This document shows, one piece after another, positions 1 through 9,444 of a stretch of 35,395 bases of DNA. The translations under genes and the position numbers were made by a program. The notes under the pieces were generated by a model. The model searched no databases and was not told the origin of the DNA. It worked only from the letters and a program-made list of their open reading frames with translations. Location of the stretch: positions 1 to 35,395 of the forward strand of contig CANRDM010000004.1 of NCBI GenBank assembly GCA_947629365.1, in the 5' to 3' direction. This stretch comes from an uncultured Bacilli bacterium (GTDB lineage Bacteria > Bacillota_I > Bacilli_A > RF39 > UBA660). Every line of letters begins with the position of its first letter. Position 1 is the first letter of the stretch.

Positions 1-61
1 TTAATTTTTATAAACAAGCAAAAATGGTTTTAGAAAAAGATCGAGATAAAGGAATTACTAT

Positions 62-850
62 TTAATTACTTAAATAATAAGAAATAATAAAACTTAATAT
101 AGCTATAATAATACTTATAATATTTATATTACCAGGATAGATAAATAAAATAGAGGAAATAATAAAACCAATAATGGCACTATAAGTATGACGGAAATGA
201 TTATTAAGTAAATAATTAATTAATTTTAAAATTAAATATCCACTAATGATAAATGTTATAATAAAGGGAATAAATATTATAATTGTGTGAATATTAATTG
301 CTAAAGGATTAGAAATAATACTAAGAAAATATTTATAAATGCCTAAAAACATTAATAAAGCAGCGCCACTAATACCAGGAACTATTTTACCAATGGCATA
401 AAATATACCCGCTATACTCATTTTTAGAATACTAGGACTACTAATTATTTCAGTAGTCTTTTTTTGAAATAAATATAAAAATAGACCAATAACTAACGTA
501 ATTATAAAAGATATTAAAGATATATTTTTATTAGTTTTACTTTTTATTTCTTTAATTAAATAGGGAATACAGCCTAATATTAAACCGATAAAAACATAAG
601 AAATAAACATTAAACGATTATCAAGTAAATATAATATTATTTTACTAAATAGTAAAATACTTATTAATATACCAATTATTATGGGAGTTAGATATAATAA
701 ATTATTTTTAAAATCTTTATTTATATTAAGTATTCTTTTCACAATTTCATCGTATATTCCTAGTATTGTAGCTAATACTCCACCAGATACTCCCGGAATA
801 ATAAAACCAAGACCAATTATTAAACCATATAAAAAGTTGTGTAAAATCAT
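62..850 (-). CDS. DUF368 family polytopic membrane protein (PopT-like undecaprenyl-phosphate translocase family)
   Basis: Intact ORF; N-terminal GLGFIIPGVSGGVLATILGIYDE and second half GKIVPGISGAALLMFLGIYK are typical duplicated DUF368 motifs; many TM segments. Confidence 0.85.
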   Translation of the reverse strand: MILHNFLYGLIIGLGFIIPGVSGGVLATILGIYDEIVKRILNINKDFKNNLLYLTPIIIGILISILLFSKIILYLLDNRLMFISYVFIGLILGCIPYLIKEIKSKTNKNISLISFIITLVIGLFLYLFQKKTTEIISSPSILKMSIAGIFYAIGKIVPGISGAALLMFLGIYKYFLSIISNPLAINIHTIIIFIPFIITFIISGYLILKLINYLLNNHFRHTYSAIIGFIISSILFIYPGNINIISIIIAILSFIISYYLSN

Positions 851-916
851 TTAATATCCCTCTTATTAATATTTATTATTAATTTAAATATGTTATACTT
901 GTATAAGAGGTTAGAT

Positions 917-1495
917 ATGAAAAAATTAAAAATATTTATGATTATTTGTTTAATAATTTTACTTATTCCCGTTATTATTAATGCTATTGTTATCTTTAGT
1001 GTAAATAAACAAATAAAAAAAGTAGATGAAATAAAAGATATTTATGATATAGGGATGGTTCTTGGCTGTGGTATTAAAAATAATGAACCTAGTTTAATGC
1101 TAAGAGATCGTTTAGATAAGGGAGTTGAATTGTATCAAAAAGGCATTATAAAAAGTATTTTAATAACAGGTGATCATAAAGAAAATTATAGTGAAGTAAA
1201 TGTTATGGAGAAGTATTTAAAAGAAAATAATATTCCTGATAATGATATTATTAAAGATTATCAAGGTTATAATACTAGTTTAAGTATTAAAAATTATAAT
1301 GCAAATTATAAAGATAAAAGTTTAATTGTTATTACGCAAAAATACCATATTTATCGTTCTTTATATATTGCTAATTATTATAATTTAAATGGTATTGGCA
1401 CAATTGCTTTAAATAAAAGATATAAAGGACAATTTATAAGAGATATAAGAGAAGTATTAGCTAGATGTAAAGATTTTCTTCAATTTCTTAACTAA
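917..1495 (+). CDS. DUF218 / SanA-ElyC-YdcF-like membrane-anchored protein
   Basis: N-terminal TM followed by VLGCGIKNNEPSLMLRDRLDKGVELYQKGIIKSILITGD; start placed at ATG 917 after AAGAGG rather than 890. Confidence 0.8.
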   Translation: MKKLKIFMIICLIILLIPVIINAIVIFSVNKQIKKVDEIKDIYDIGMVLGCGIKNNEPSLMLRDRLDKGVELYQKGIIKSILITGDHKENYSEVNVMEKYLKENNIPDNDIIKDYQGYNTSLSIKNYNANYKDKSLIVITQKYHIYRSLYIANYYNLNGIGTIALNKRYKGQFIRDIREVLARCKDFLQFLN

Positions 1496-1520
1496 AAAAT
1501 AGGCTTTAATGCCTATTTTT
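1495..1520. terminator. Bidirectional intrinsic terminator between convergent genes
   Basis: AAAAATAGGC-tttaat-GCCTATTTTT perfect inverted repeat. Confidence 0.8.
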
Positions 1521-2481
1521 CGCCTTCTTCTAACATTTTAGTTATAAATAATCCATATCCTTTAGTGGGATTATCTACAATAACGTGGGTAACAACCCCA
1601 ACAATTTTACCATTTTGCATAATTGGTGAACCACTCATTCCTTGAACAACCCCACCAGTTTTATTAAGTAGTTCTTCATCAGTTATTTCAAATGTTATAT
1701 TTTTAGTATCACTTGTTTCATTTATTTTGGTTATTCTAATAGTAAATTCTTCAACTTTTTCACCATTTAAAACCGTGTATAATTGAGCATTCCCAATTTT
1801 AATATCAGCTTTGTCACCAACAGGAACGAGTTTTAAATTATCTAATCCTTTATCATAAGTACCAAAGATACCATAATTAGTATTTTTATCTATATTACCA
1901 TAGAGAGTATTATAATAATATTTGGCATTTTTACTACCAGCTTCCCCAACTTTTGATTTATCAATTGAGGTAATTACATTTTTAAATATTAAGCCCGATT
2001 TAATTTCTACCATTCTTTTAGTGTTACTTTCAATTACTTCGTGTCCTAAAGCCCCATAAATATTGGTTCCAGGATCTATATACGTAAGTGTACCAATACC
2101 TGTTATACTATCTTTAACATATAAGCCAGTTTTATATATTCCATCATCATAAACTAAAGATAACTTAGTTTGATATTCTTTATTATTTCTTTTATAAGTA
2201 ATATTAACACTCTTTGCAGATGTATATTTTTCAATTTCATCCGTTAAATCTGATAAAGTATTTACTTCATTACCATTAACTTTAGTTATATAATCGCCCT
2301 TAGCTAAATTAGGATTACCTTTATTATATTTACCATCAATTTCATAAAATCCTACCACTAAGATGCCATCACAATCAAGTTCAATTCCTAAAGTATTACC
2401 ACCTAAATAGATTTCTTTAGAGTATGCTAGTACTTCTAAAGGCATAAATAATACCCATAATATTAATAAAACTTTTTTCAT
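1513..2481 (-). CDS. spoIVB: SpoIVB-like PDZ / S55 serine peptidase
   Basis: PDZ-like NPNLAKGDYITKVNG; S55 motifs GIGTLTYIDPGTNIYGALGHEV (His) and GGVVQGMSGSPIMQNGKIVGVVTHV (Ser). Confidence 0.85.
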   Translation of the reverse strand: MKKVLLILWVLFMPLEVLAYSKEIYLGGNTLGIELDCDGILVVGFYEIDGKYNKGNPNLAKGDYITKVNGNEVNTLSDLTDEIEKYTSAKSVNITYKRNNKEYQTKLSLVYDDGIYKTGLYVKDSITGIGTLTYIDPGTNIYGALGHEVIESNTKRMVEIKSGLIFKNVITSIDKSKVGEAGSKNAKYYYNTLYGNIDKNTNYGIFGTYDKGLDNLKLVPVGDKADIKIGNAQLYTVLNGEKVEEFTIRITKINETSDTKNITFEITDEELLNKTGGVVQGMSGSPIMQNGKIVGVVTHVIVDNPTKGYGLFITKMLEEGEK

Positions 2482-2545
2482 TTTTTATCACCTTACAATT
2501 ATATTATGGTTATTATTTATCAAAATAAAAAGCCAATATATGGCA

Positions 2546-2830
2546 TTATTTTTTCTTAATTAAATAATCATTTATTTTATTAATTCTTACTTTTATACTT
2601 CCATAAATAAAGATAGCTGCAGCAATTAAAAGGGAAGAACCACTTAAAATATCCCAAATACTTGTATTAGTTATAATTAAAAATAAACCAAAGACAATAG
2701 ACATTATTCCTATTATAAAAACTCTATCTAATCTTTTTTTAATCATTTTTCCATAATCTGTTTGATAAAATTCTTTAGTTAATTTTTCTTTTTCTTCCTT
2801 TGTTAAAGAATAATATTTTAATTTATACAT
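2546..2830 (-). CDS. Small two-TM hypothetical membrane protein
   Basis: Intact 94-aa ORF, two hydrophobic segments, followed on the minus strand by a GCCA/TGGC hairpin and T-run. Confidence 0.6.
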   Translation of the reverse strand: MYKLKYYSLTKEEKEKLTKEFYQTDYGKMIKKRLDRVFIIGIMSIVFGLFLIITNTSIWDILSGSSLLIAAAIFIYGSIKVRINKINDYLIKKK

Positions 2831-2925
2831 TTAACTTCACCAATTAAATTATAACCGAGAATTTATTTGAAGTAAATATTTTCATTTTTTAATTCTTTTG
2901 GTATAATTTTACTGGTGATTGATTT

Positions 2926-3408
2926 ATGTTAATTAAATTAAATGAATTAAATTATCAAAAAGAAATAAATATAGATTATGAAGTATTTAAAAATGATGAT
3001 TTAGATAAAAGAATAATTGATTTAAAAAATAGTAGAGTAGTTGGACGCATCTATTTAAATAGTAATAATGATATTAATATTGAATTAAACTTTAGAGGAA
3101 CAATGATTATTAAAGATTCTATTACTTTAGAAGATATTCCTTATGACTTTTCTATAAATATAGAGGAAAATTTAGAAAGTATTGAAGAAAATTATGATAA
3201 TTGTTATGAAAATATTCAAAATATACTTGATTTAAAACAACTTTTATGGCAAAATATTGTATTAGAGGTTCCCATTAGTTATTCTATAAATGGTGATGCA
3301 AATTTAAAAGGTAATGGTTGGGAATTAGTTAATGAAGATAATAAGACTGTGGATAGTATTGATCCAAGGCTTAAAAAATTAGAAGATTTATTGAAAGGTG
3401 ATGATTAG
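2926..3408 (+). CDS. YceD / DUF177 family protein
   Basis: Position directly upstream of rpmF, size, and [22 protein letters not shown]...[12 protein letters not shown]. Confidence 0.8.
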   Translation: MLIKLNELNYQKEINIDYEVFKNDDLDKRIIDLKNSRVVGRIYLNSNNDINIELNFRGTMIIKDSITLEDIPYDFSINIEENLESIEENYDNCYENIQNILDLKQLLWQNIVLEVPISYSINGDANLKGNGWELVNEDNKTVDSIDPRLKKLEDLLKGDD

Positions 3409-3410
3409 TT

Positions 3411-3596
3411 ATGGCAGTTCCTTTTAGAAGAACAAGTAAAACTAAAAAAAGAATGAGAAGAACTCATTTGAAAAAAGAAGTTGGAGCAGTTACTACTTGT
3501 CCTAAATGTGGGGCAGCATTAAGACCTCACAGAGCTTGTACAAAATGTGGTAATTACAAAGGCGATAATGTTTTAAAAATTGAAGAAAAAAAATAA
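3411..3596 (+). CDS. rpmF: 50S ribosomal protein L32 (zinc-ribbon form)
   Basis: [19 protein letters not shown]...[22 protein letters not shown]. Confidence 0.97.
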   Translation: MAVPFRRTSKTKKRMRRTHLKKEVGAVTTCPKCGAALRPHRACTKCGNYKGDNVLKIEEKK

Positions 3597-3610
3597 TTCT
3601 TTTACAATAC

Positions 3611-3632
3611 AAGAGTAGTAATACTCTTTTTT
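3611..3632 (+). terminator. Intrinsic terminator after rpmF
   Basis: AAGAGTA-gtaa-TACTCTT then T-run. Confidence 0.75.
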
Positions 3633-3696
3633 GTTGTCTCCCTAATATTAACGCCAATATTGGACTTTAAGTTTTATTATGCATATAATGTAGCGA

Positions 3697-3832
3697 ATTC
3701 GAATTGTTATCACAGATGCCCAGGCTTGATTCACATTAAACATGATGATTGTTCAAATTCGAGTACCTATGGATGGACAATGCAGCGTTATGGTAATGAT
3801 AAAGTAATATTGAAAAAGATATTACTTTTTCT
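3697..3832 (+). ncRNA. Candidate structured small RNA between rpmF and mraZ
   Basis: TATAAT at 3684-3689; start of ATTCGAATT (3697-3705), complementary to AATTCGAGT (3756-3764, one G-U), lies 8 nt after the -10; perfect 10-bp terminator AAAGTAATAT/ATATTACTTT (3801-3828) then TTT; isolated from rpmF by a terminator and from mraZ by its own promoter. Confidence 0.5.
3801..3832 (+). terminator. Intrinsic terminator upstream of the mraZ promoter
   Basis: AAAGTAATAT-tgaaaaag-ATATTACTTT followed by TTCTTT. Confidence 0.8.
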
Positions 3833-3884
3833 TTACAAAAAAATGTCAAGAGAAAAAATTAAGACAAATATTTGGGAATATTTA

Positions 3885-3913
3885 TTTACAATTTGGAATT
3901 ATTAAAGTATAAT
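3885..3913 (+). promoter_or_regulatory. Sigma-A type promoter of mraZ
   Basis: TTTACA (3885-3890), 17-nt spacer, TATAAT (3908-3913). Confidence 0.85.
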
Positions 3914-3914
3914 A

Positions 3915-3950
3915 GTGGTAGACAGTGGATATCTGTGGCAGAAAGTGGGG
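3915..3950 (+). promoter_or_regulatory. MraZ operator: four direct GTGG repeats at exact 10-nt period
   Basis: GTGG at 3915, 3925, 3935, 3945; the last copy merges with the GGGGG ribosome-binding region. Confidence 0.85.
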
Positions 3951-3957
3951 GATGTAA

Positions 3958-4398
3958 ATGTTTATTGGTGAGTATCATCATAATATTGATGAAAAAGGGC
4001 GGATTGTTCTACCTGGAAAATTTAGAAATAATGATATGACAAAAATCGTTGTAACGCGTGGACTAGAAAAGTGCCTTTATTTGTACACCGTTGAAGATTG
4101 GGAAAAAGTTGTTTCTAAATTAAATACTTTACCTTTTACTAAAAAGGATGCCAGAACATTTATGAGATCATTTTTTGCCGGAGCCTCTGTATGCGAATTC
4201 GACAAAATGGGTCGAATCAATATTACCTCCCCGCTGGTTAGCTACGCCAATCTAACAAAAGAATGTGTTGTGATTGGCGTAAATGACCGCATTGAAATCT
4301 GGAACGAGGAAGAATATAACAATTATATGAATGAAAATTCATCTAAATTAGAAGAAATTGCTGAACACTTATTTGAGGTATCTAATGAAACATTATAG
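3958..4398 (+). CDS. mraZ: Transcriptional regulator MraZ
   Basis: MFIGEYHHNIDEKGRIVLPGKFR... two SpoVT/AbrB-like repeats. Confidence 0.97.
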   Translation: MFIGEYHHNIDEKGRIVLPGKFRNNDMTKIVVTRGLEKCLYLYTVEDWEKVVSKLNTLPFTKKDARTFMRSFFAGASVCEFDKMGRINITSPLVSYANLTKECVVIGVNDRIEIWNEEEYNNYMNENSSKLEEIAEHLFEVSNETL

Positions 4399-5311
4399 TG
4401 TAATGAAAAATGAAGTTATTGATAACTTAAATATTAAAGCTAATGGAATCTATGTTGATGCTACCCTTGGGTACGCTGGGATGAGTCTAGAAATTTTAAA
4501 AAGACTTAACAAAGATGGTTTACTTATAGGTATAGATCAAGATGAAGAAGCAAGAAGTTATTCTAAAATTATCCTAGATGAGGTAGGGAGTAATTATCAA
4601 ATATTACCAATTAATTTTAAAGATATGCAAAAATATTTAAAAGAAATGGGTATAGAAAAAGTTGATGGTGTAATATTTGATTTAGGGTTTTCATCACCAC
4701 AAGTGGATGATGGAAAACGAGGATTTTCTTTTATGATTGATGCACCACTTGATATGCGTATGAACTTAGATAATAAATTAACAGCAAGAGATATTGTTAA
4801 TAGTTATAGTGAAGAAGAATTAACTAAATACTTTTATCAATATGGAGAAGAAAAGTTATCAAAAGTTATAAGTAGAGAAATAGTAAAGAAAAGAAAAGAA
4901 AAAAAGATTGAAACAACATTAGAATTGGTTGAAATTATTAAAAGTTCTGTTGGAGCTAATTACTTTTTTAAAAATCATCCTGAAAGAAAAATATTTCAAG
5001 CCTTAAGAATATTAGTAAATGATGAACTAAATGTATTAGAAAGTGTTTTACCAGATGCTATTAATATGCTTAATAAAGGTGGAAGAATATGTGTTATAAC
5101 ATTCCATTCTTTAGAAGATAGGATAGTTAAAAATATTTTTAAAAAATATAGTGAATTACCAGAAATAGTAAAAGGACTTCCTAGTATTCCGGAAGAATAT
5201 AAACCAATTATTAAATTAATAAATAAAAAACCAATAATAGCTAGTGATAAAGAATTAAGTGAAAATAGTCGAAGCCATAGTGCTAAACTTCGCGTTATAG
5301 AAAGGATATAG
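4385..5311 (+). CDS. rsmH: 16S rRNA (cytosine1402-N4)-methyltransferase RsmH
   Basis: IDQDEEA, DLGFSSPQVDDGKRGFSF, CVITFHSLEDRIVK; start at ATG 4385 after GAGGT, overlapping mraZ. Confidence 0.97.
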   Translation: MKHYSVMKNEVIDNLNIKANGIYVDATLGYAGMSLEILKRLNKDGLLIGIDQDEEARSYSKIILDEVGSNYQILPINFKDMQKYLKEMGIEKVDGVIFDLGFSSPQVDDGKRGFSFMIDAPLDMRMNLDNKLTARDIVNSYSEEELTKYFYQYGEEKLSKVISREIVKKRKEKKIETTLELVEIIKSSVGANYFFKNHPERKIFQALRILVNDELNVLESVLPDAINMLNKGGRICVITFHSLEDRIVKNIFKKYSELPEIVKGLPSIPEEYKPIIKLINKKPIIASDKELSENSRSHSAKLRVIERI

Positions 5312-5313
5312 TT

Positions 5314-5634
5314 ATGAGTAATAAGAAAAAAATTCATTATAGATATTTAAAAGGGGAAAAATTTATGTATTTTTTAGTTGTATTATTAATTATAGCCATT
5401 CCTACAGTTAATATTTTTACCAAGGCGTTATTATCTAAAACTATCATTGAAACTGAAAATATTCAAGATAAAATAAATAAACAAGAAAATATAAATGAAG
5501 GTTTATCTATGCAAAAAGATGAACTTGTTAGTATGGAAAATATTCAAAAAGTAGCGTCAGAATATGGGCTTTCTTATCGTAGTGATAATATAGTTAAGGT
5601 TACTTATGACGAAGAAATAAATAGTGAAAACTAG
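5314..5634 (+). CDS. ftsL: FtsL-like septum protein
   Basis: Small single-TM plus coiled-coil protein between rsmH and a class B PBP. Confidence 0.75.
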   Translation: MSNKKKIHYRYLKGEKFMYFLVVLLIIAIPTVNIFTKALLSKTIIETENIQDKINKQENINEGLSMQKDELVSMENIQKVASEYGLSYRSDNIVKVTYDEEINSEN

Positions 5635-5644
5635 GAGGTAAATA

Positions 5645-7777
5645 ATGAGAAAAGTTACAGTAAAAATTCCCAGAATTCTTATTTTTATTGTGACTTTTCT
5701 TTTTATTGCCATCATAATTAAATTATCTTATGTTGCTCTAAGTCCTAATATTGATGGTATTAATTTAAAAGAATTTGCTAGTAATAGAAATACTAAAGAA
5801 GAAGCTATTTATGCTAAAAGAGGAGCTATATATTCAAATGATGGTAAAGTTTTAGCTTCAATGGTTAATTCTTATACTTTAATTGCTTATCTAGAACCGT
5901 CAAGAACTACTGATAAAAATGATCCCCAACACGTAGTTGATAAAGAAAAAACCGCTAAAGTTTTAAGTGAAAAGTTGGATTTATCCTATGATTACATATT
6001 AGAAAGACTAAATACTAAAGCTTATCAAGTAGAGTTTATTGGGGCTAAAAATATATCAGAGTCAAAGAAAAATGAAATTGAAGCCTTAAATTTACCTGGA
6101 ATAGATTTTCTTGTTAGTCAAAAAAGAAATTATCCAATGGGTTCATTTGCGTCATATATCTTAGGCTATGCTAAAAAAGATGAAGATGGAGAAATTATTG
6201 GTGAATTAGGAATAGAAAATGCTTATAATGATATTTTAAAAGGAAAAGATGGTAAACTAACTTATGAAACAGATGCTTATGGTTATCGTCTTCCTAGTGC
6301 TAATGTGCAAAAAGAAGAAGCCGTTGAAGGTGATGAAATATATTTAACTATTGATAGTAAGATTCAATTATTTGCCGAGAATGTAACTGATAATTTAGCT
6401 AAAACCCTTACAGATGAAGTAACTAAAAAAGTTAAAATGGATTGGATGATTTTTACCGTAATGGATGCTAAAACGGGAGCAATTGTGGCTAGTAGTACTT
6501 ATCCTGATTTTAATCCTAATGATTTAAATAGTTTAAAAAATTATGTTAATCCTTTAGTAAGTTATCCTTATGAACCAGGAAGTGTTATGAAAGTATTTAC
6601 TTGGGCATCAGCAATTGAAAATGGTGTTTATGATGGTTCTACTGAATATTTATCTGGTAAAATTAAAGTAGGGGATTATACTATCAAAGATCACGTTGGT
6701 GAACAAGGATGGGGAACAATAACTTATGATAAAGGTTTTGCCAATTCTTCCAATGTGGCAGCGACCTTAATATCAAGAGGTCTTGGCGCAAATAATTTAA
6801 AAAATTATTTATCAGAACTTGGTTTTGGCAAAAGAACTGGTATTGAATTATTTAATAAAAGTGATAAAGATGATGAACCAGCTGGAACGATTGATTTTCG
6901 AGGTGAGGTAGGTCTTGCGACTGCTTCATTTGGTCAAGGTATTATGGTAACTCCTATTCAAATTTTACAAGGACTTACGGCAATTACTAATGATGGAACA
7001 GTTATTAAACCTTATATTGTTGATAAAATAGTTAATGGTAATAATGAAGTAATCTATCAAGGGGGAAGAGAAGAGTTAAATAAAGTTTATTCTAAAGAAA
7101 CAGTTGAGCAAATGAAGAATTTAATGTATGAAGTAGTTTATAATGGTTCATCTGGTGGTATTTGGAAATCTAAAAAAACAACCATTATTGGTAAAACCGG
7201 AACAGCACAGATCGGTAGTGCTAATGGTTATCTTACTGGTCATTATGACTATATTCAAAGTTTTGCAGGTATCTTCCCTAAAGAAGATCCTCAATATATT
7301 TTCTATGTAGCTGCTGAAAAAGCGCAAACTAATGCGGGAACGATAGCTAAAGAAGTTATTAAAGCCGTTGATAATATTGTTTCCTATATGGGACTTGAAG
7401 AAAAAGAAGATGATGTATCTAATTTAACCTTTAAGTTAGATAATTATATAAGTAATGATGTAACTACTACTAAAGAAGAGTTAAAAAATAAAAAATTACA
7501 AGTTTATGTTTTAGGAAGTGGTAAATATATTACTAATCAATATCCTTTAAAAGATATGAAAGTTTTAGAGGGTAGTAAAGTATTTTTAACTACTAATTCG
7601 GATGATTATAAATTAGAAGATTTAACCAATTGGAGTTTAAATGAAGTTAAAACTTATGCTAACTTATTAGGAATAAACTTAGAAGTTGAAGGATCAGGAA
7701 AAGTAATTAGTCAAACCATTGCTAAAAATACTTTAGTAAATAAAAATACAACTTTAAAAGTTGTACTTAGTAAATAA
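5645..7777 (+). CDS. Class B penicillin-binding protein with C-terminal PASTA domains (FtsI/PBP2B/SpoVD family)
   Basis: YEPGSVMKVF (SxxK), SSN, GKTGTAQ (KTG); two C-terminal PASTA-like repeats. Confidence 0.93.
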   Translation: MRKVTVKIPRILIFIVTFLFIAIIIKLSYVALSPNIDGINLKEFASNRNTKEEAIYAKRGAIYSNDGKVLASMVNSYTLIAYLEPSRTTDKNDPQHVVDKEKTAKVLSEKLDLSYDYILERLNTKAYQVEFIGAKNISESKKNEIEALNLPGIDFLVSQKRNYPMGSFASYILGYAKKDEDGEIIGELGIENAYNDILKGKDGKLTYETDAYGYRLPSANVQKEEAVEGDEIYLTIDSKIQLFAENVTDNLAKTLTDEVTKKVKMDWMIFTVMDAKTGAIVASSTYPDFNPNDLNSLKNYVNPLVSYPYEPGSVMKVFTWASAIENGVYDGSTEYLSGKIKVGDYTIKDHVGEQGWGTITYDKGFANSSNVAATLISRGLGANNLKNYLSELGFGKRTGIELFNKSDKDDEPAGTIDFRGEVGLATASFGQGIMVTPIQILQGLTAITNDGTVIKPYIVDKIVNGNNEVIYQGGREELNKVYSKETVEQMKNLMYEVVYNGSSGGIWKSKKTTIIGKTGTAQIGSANGYLTGHYDYIQSFAGIFPKEDPQYIFYVAAEKAQTNAGTIAKEVIKAVDNIVSYMGLEEKEDDVSNLTFKLDNYISNDVTTTKEELKNKKLQVYVLGSGKYITNQYPLKDMKVLEGSKVFLTTNSDDYKLEDLTNWSLNEVKTYANLLGINLEVEGSGKVISQTIAKNTLVNKNTTLKVVLSK

Positions 7778-7778
7778 C

Positions 7779-8279
7779 TTAAAAACGTTTTAATTTAGGA
7801 CTATTTTGTTCTTTATTTAAGTAATTAAATAATTGGACAAAATAGTTCATTTCATTTTTATAGTAATCTAATTCTTGATTATTTAAATCTGAACAAAAAT
7901 AAACTTTTTTGACATAAGCTATATTATTATCTACTTTTAAATTTTTAGATATCCAATCTAGAAATTTAAACTCAAAATTAAAATCTTTGATAAAGATAAG
8001 TAAATCCGAACATTCACCATTTTCAAAACAATTTTTAATAAAATTAATTAATTTATTTATATCAAATGATGTTATTGAGTAATCTAGACAGACATTACAA
8101 AATAAACGTAAGAAATCATAAACTGACCAATTATTATATTTAAACTTGCTCGCTAATGATTTTATATAATTAGCTTGTCTTTGATATTCTTCATCAGATA
8201 TATTTCTTCTTTCAATACTTTTCTTTGGTTCTTCTTCTATTAAACCCTCTAAACGGGAACTTATAGCTAATCTTTTCAT
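7779..8279 (-). CDS. Hypothetical protein
   Basis: Intact 166-aa ORF convergent with the upstream PBP; no family recognised. Confidence 0.5.
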   Translation of the reverse strand: MKRLAISSRLEGLIEEEPKKSIERRNISDEEYQRQANYIKSLASKFKYNNWSVYDFLRLFCNVCLDYSITSFDINKLINFIKNCFENGECSDLLIFIKDFNFEFKFLDWISKNLKVDNNIAYVKKVYFCSDLNNQELDYYKNEMNYFVQLFNYLNKEQNSPKLKRF

Positions 8280-8338
8280 AAATACCTCATTTCTTTCTCA
8301 TTATTATATAATAAATAAAAGATATTTAAAAGTTTAAA

Positions 8339-9421
8339 TTAACTATTTTTACTGATATTTAGTAATATCCCAATTGAGGCCATACTAACAAGCAAACTTG
8401 ATCCCCCATAAGATAAGAAGGGAAGAGTAACACCAGTTACGGGAATAAGGCCAACGACAACCATTAAATTCAAAACAGCTTGAATAATAAGGCCAAAAGA
8501 CAAACCAAAGGCTAAAAATTTACCAAATAAATCTTTGCTTTTTAAAGAAATCATCATCCCACGATAGAAGATAATAAAAAATAAACTACTCACAATTAAG
8601 ATACCTAAGAACCCTAACTCTTCACTAATAATAGAAAAAATAAAATCTGTTTGGGGTTCTGGTAAATAAAAATATTTTTGCCTTGATTTTAAAAAACCTT
8701 GTCCTAACAAGCCACCTGGACCAATTGCATACAAACTTTGAAGTATTTGGTAGCCGCTTCCTAAAGGGTCACTCCAAGGATTTAGAAAACTTACGATTCT
8801 TTTCATTCGGTAAGGAGCAGCGATAATGATACCTACAATCCCAAGTAAACCGAGAAGCCCCATTTTAACAAAGAAAGATATATTAACACCACTAGTAAAA
8901 ATTAACACAACTAAAGTGATGACAATAACCATTGCGGTTCCAAAATCTGGTTCCAGCATAATGATAAGGAAGAAAAAAGCAATAACTCCTAAAATAGGTA
9001 AAACACCCTTGGTAATACTTTTCATTGTTTTTTTATTATTAGTTAAATATTTGGAAACATAAATAATCAGTCCAATTTTTGCAAATTCACTTGGCTGAAT
9101 TCCTAAAGAACCAATACCAAACCAACTTCTAGAACCATTTCTAATACTACCTATACCAGGAATTAAAACAAGTATTAATAAAGTAGCGCAGATAATTAAG
9201 ATGATATTTGCGTATTTATAATAGATATGATAATCTAATTTAGTTAAGAAATACATTAAAACTAAACCGATTAAAAAGAAAATTGTTTGCATTTTAACAA
9301 ATTTATATGGATCTTGAAATTTATATTCTGCCCAAACAAAACTAGCTGAATAAATCATTACAAGTCCAAATATTGCTATTAAAAGACAAACAATTAACAA
9401 AGGTTTATCAATCTTTTTCAA
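8339..9421 (-). CDS. ftsW: FtsW/RodA/SpoVE SEDS family glycosyltransferase
   Basis: GIQPSEFAKIGLI, LPEPQTDFIFSIISEELGFLG, GVTLPFLSYGGSSLL. Confidence 0.93.
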   Translation of the reverse strand: MKKIDKPLLIVCLLIAIFGLVMIYSASFVWAEYKFQDPYKFVKMQTIFFLIGLVLMYFLTKLDYHIYYKYANIILIICATLLILVLIPGIGSIRNGSRSWFGIGSLGIQPSEFAKIGLIIYVSKYLTNNKKTMKSITKGVLPILGVIAFFFLIIMLEPDFGTAMVIVITLVVLIFTSGVNISFFVKMGLLGLLGIVGIIIAAPYRMKRIVSFLNPWSDPLGSGYQILQSLYAIGPGGLLGQGFLKSRQKYFYLPEPQTDFIFSIISEELGFLGILIVSSLFFIIFYRGMMISLKSKDLFGKFLAFGLSFGLIIQAVLNLMVVVGLIPVTGVTLPFLSYGGSSLLVSMASIGILLNISKNS

Positions 9422-9444
9422 AACCCCAACCCCCTAAATATATT

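Noticed and set aside
3740-3765. tRNA T-arm-like GTTCAAATTC
   Set aside because: No cloverleaf, acceptor stem or anticodon arm can be assembled around it.
3660-3905. 81-aa plus-strand ORF
   Set aside because: Runs through a perfect intrinsic terminator (3801-3828) and the mraZ -35; no RBS; better explained as an RNA gene plus promoter region.
4996-5337. 113-aa antisense ORF inside rsmH/ftsL
   Set aside because: Fully antisense to strongly supported rsmH coding sequence; composition artefact.
8826-9062. 78-aa plus-strand ORF inside ftsW
   Set aside because: Antisense to confident SEDS coding sequence.
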